A stretch of DNA of 64,000 bases from Methylibium sp035762065 (GTDB lineage Bacteria > Pseudomonadota > Gammaproteobacteria > Burkholderiales > Burkholderiaceae_C): NCBI RefSeq assembly GCF_035762065.1, contig NZ_DASTPW010000036.1, positions 1 through 64,000 of the forward strand, in the 5' to 3' direction. The first letter of the stretch is position 1. The number at the start of each line of letters is the position of its first letter. Both the position numbers and the translations under genes were made by a program. A model generated the notes under the pieces. That model was not told where the DNA came from, did not search any database, and saw only the letters and a program-made list of their open reading frames with translations. Below are positions 63,211 to 64,000 of the stretch, in pieces.

Positions 63211-64000
63211 ATGAGCGACCTCTTCGATCCGCCCGCACCGGCCGAACCCGCCGACACCCTCGGCCTGGCCCGGTACGCCGAGCAGGCCTACCTCGAATAC
63301 GCGCTGTCGGTCGTCAAGGGCCGCGCGCTGCCCGACGTGTGCGACGGCCAGAAGCCGGTGCAGCGCCGCATCCTCTACGCGATGGAGCGGCTCGGCCTCG
63401 CGTTCACCGGCCCGGCCGGCCCGAAGGCGATGAAGTCGGCGCGCGTGGTCGGCGACGTGCTCGGCCGCTACCACCCGCACGGCGACACCGCCGCCTACGA
63501 CGCGATGGTGCGGATGGCGCAAGGCTTCTCGCAGCGCTACCCGCTCGTCGACGGCCAGGGCAACTTCGGTTCGCGCGACGGCGACGGCGCGGCGGCGATG
63601 CGCTACACCGAGGCGCGCCTCGCGCCGATCACGCGGCTGCTGCTCGACGAGATCGACGAGGGCACCGTCGACTTCGCACCCAACTACGACGGCAGCACCA
63701 CCGAGCCGAAGCAGTTGCCGGCACGCCTGCCCTTCGTGCTCCTCAACGGCGCGAGCGGCATCGCGGTCGGCCTTGCGACCGAGATCCCGAGCCACAACCT
63801 GCGCGAGGTCGCCGCCGCCGCCGTCGCGCTGCTCAAGGACGACAAGCTCGGCGACAACGACCTGTTCGCGCTGCTGCCCGGCCCCGACTTCCCCGGCGGC
63901 GGCCAGATCATCAGCGCCGAGGCCGACGTGCGCGACGCCTACCGCAGCGGCCGCGGCTCGCTGAAGGTGAGGGCGCGCTGGTCGATCGAAGACCTCGCGC
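63211..64000 (+). CDS. parC: DNA topoisomerase IV subunit A, cut by the right edge
   Basis: The first 263 residues of ParC. The sequence shows YLEYALSVVKGRALPDVCDGQKPVQRRILYAM, then the breakage region RVVGDVLGRYHPHGDTAAYDAMVRMAQ and GNFGSRDGDGAAAMRYTEARL; the catalytic tyrosine is the Y of AAMRYTEARL. The reading frame is open at position 64000, so the C-terminus lies beyond the window. It encodes the DNA-cutting partner of parE. Confidence 0.93.
   Translation, partial: MSDLFDPPAPAEPADTLGLARYAEQAYLEYALSVVKGRALPDVCDGQKPVQRRILYAMERLGLAFTGPAGPKAMKSARVVGDVLGRYHPHGDTAAYDAMVRMAQGFSQRYPLVDGQGNFGSRDGDGAAAMRYTEARLAPITRLLLDEIDEGTVDFAPNYDGSTTEPKQLPARLPFVLLNGASGIAVGLATEIPSHNLREVAAAAVALLKDDKLGDNDLFALLPGPDFPGGGQIISAEADVRDAYRSGRGSLKVRARWSIEDLA

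Overview
The window looks like a chromosomal segment of a very GC-rich betaproteobacterium of the order Burkholderiales. The evidence is a DUF3579 gene next to rpsT, bamC-dapA linkage, Hda-HAD-PcnB-FolK order, and a GC-hairpin intergenic element of a kind I remember from Rubrivivax/Variovorax-like genomes. Most genes are tightly packed and coupled by ATGA or TGATG overlaps. I see no rRNA, tRNA, CRISPR array, insertion sequence or prophage.

Layout. 0-5 kb: the end of an unidentified envelope locus (TAXI-like protein plus OmpA-domain protein), a glycine-rich-domain-like protein, argG and two small genes. 4.8-10 kb: a kynurenine-pathway operon (kynB-kynU-kynA) and an arginine operon (argD-argF). 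10-22.5 kb: core genes (DUF3579, rpsT, murJ, a SirB1-like gene, an AI-2E family permease, hda, a HAD phosphatase, pcnB, folK, a deoxynucleoside kinase, a CPBP protease, and a DUF47-pit phosphate module). 22.5-27.2 kb: a PQQ cofactor operon (pqqBCDE) with a beta-propeller protein and an MxaD-like protein; no pqqA was found beside it. 30.6-37.2 kb: a tungsten-type aldehyde:ferredoxin oxidoreductase operon (Fe-S subunit, catalytic subunit, FAD subunit, MoaD-like protein, small protein) behind a divergent AcoR-like sigma-54 activator. 37.2-39.6 kb: a cyanide-insensitive-type bd oxidase (cioAB). 39.7-49.6 kb: coaBC, dut, an SlyD-like isomerase, roxA, dapA-bamC-MBL, and a short operon with a truncated SDR. 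52.9-64 kb: parE and the start of parC, enclosing an MpaB-type oxygenase, a DISM-GGDEF cyclase, a cardiolipin synthase and a Cfa/DUF2878/DUF1295/DUF6134 operon.

The most interesting content is two unlinked genes that look like type III secretion effectors. The first (28433-30493, minus) has a C-terminal YopJ-family acetyltransferase domain with its His-Glu-Cys triad intact, behind a proline/serine-rich region of tandem ~59-residue repeats. The second (49778-52792, plus) is a 1004-residue protein of no family I recognise, carrying a HESVH zinc-metallopeptidase motif. Each has, just upstream and on the right strand, a plant-inducible-promoter / hrp_II box (TTCG-N16-TTCG) followed 30-31 bases later by a YANNNT -10 element, the signature of HrpX/HrpB-type effector promoters. 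No secretion apparatus is in the window, so a hrp-type T3SS elsewhere in the genome is predicted.

Metabolically, PQQ synthesis (quinoprotein alcohol/aldehyde dehydrogenases), the aldehyde oxidoreductase and the quinol oxidase would fit a route for oxidising alcohols and aldehydes; that link is inference from proximity. Start codons were chosen by hand from overlaps, Shine-Dalgarno sequences and family N-termini. No database search was possible.
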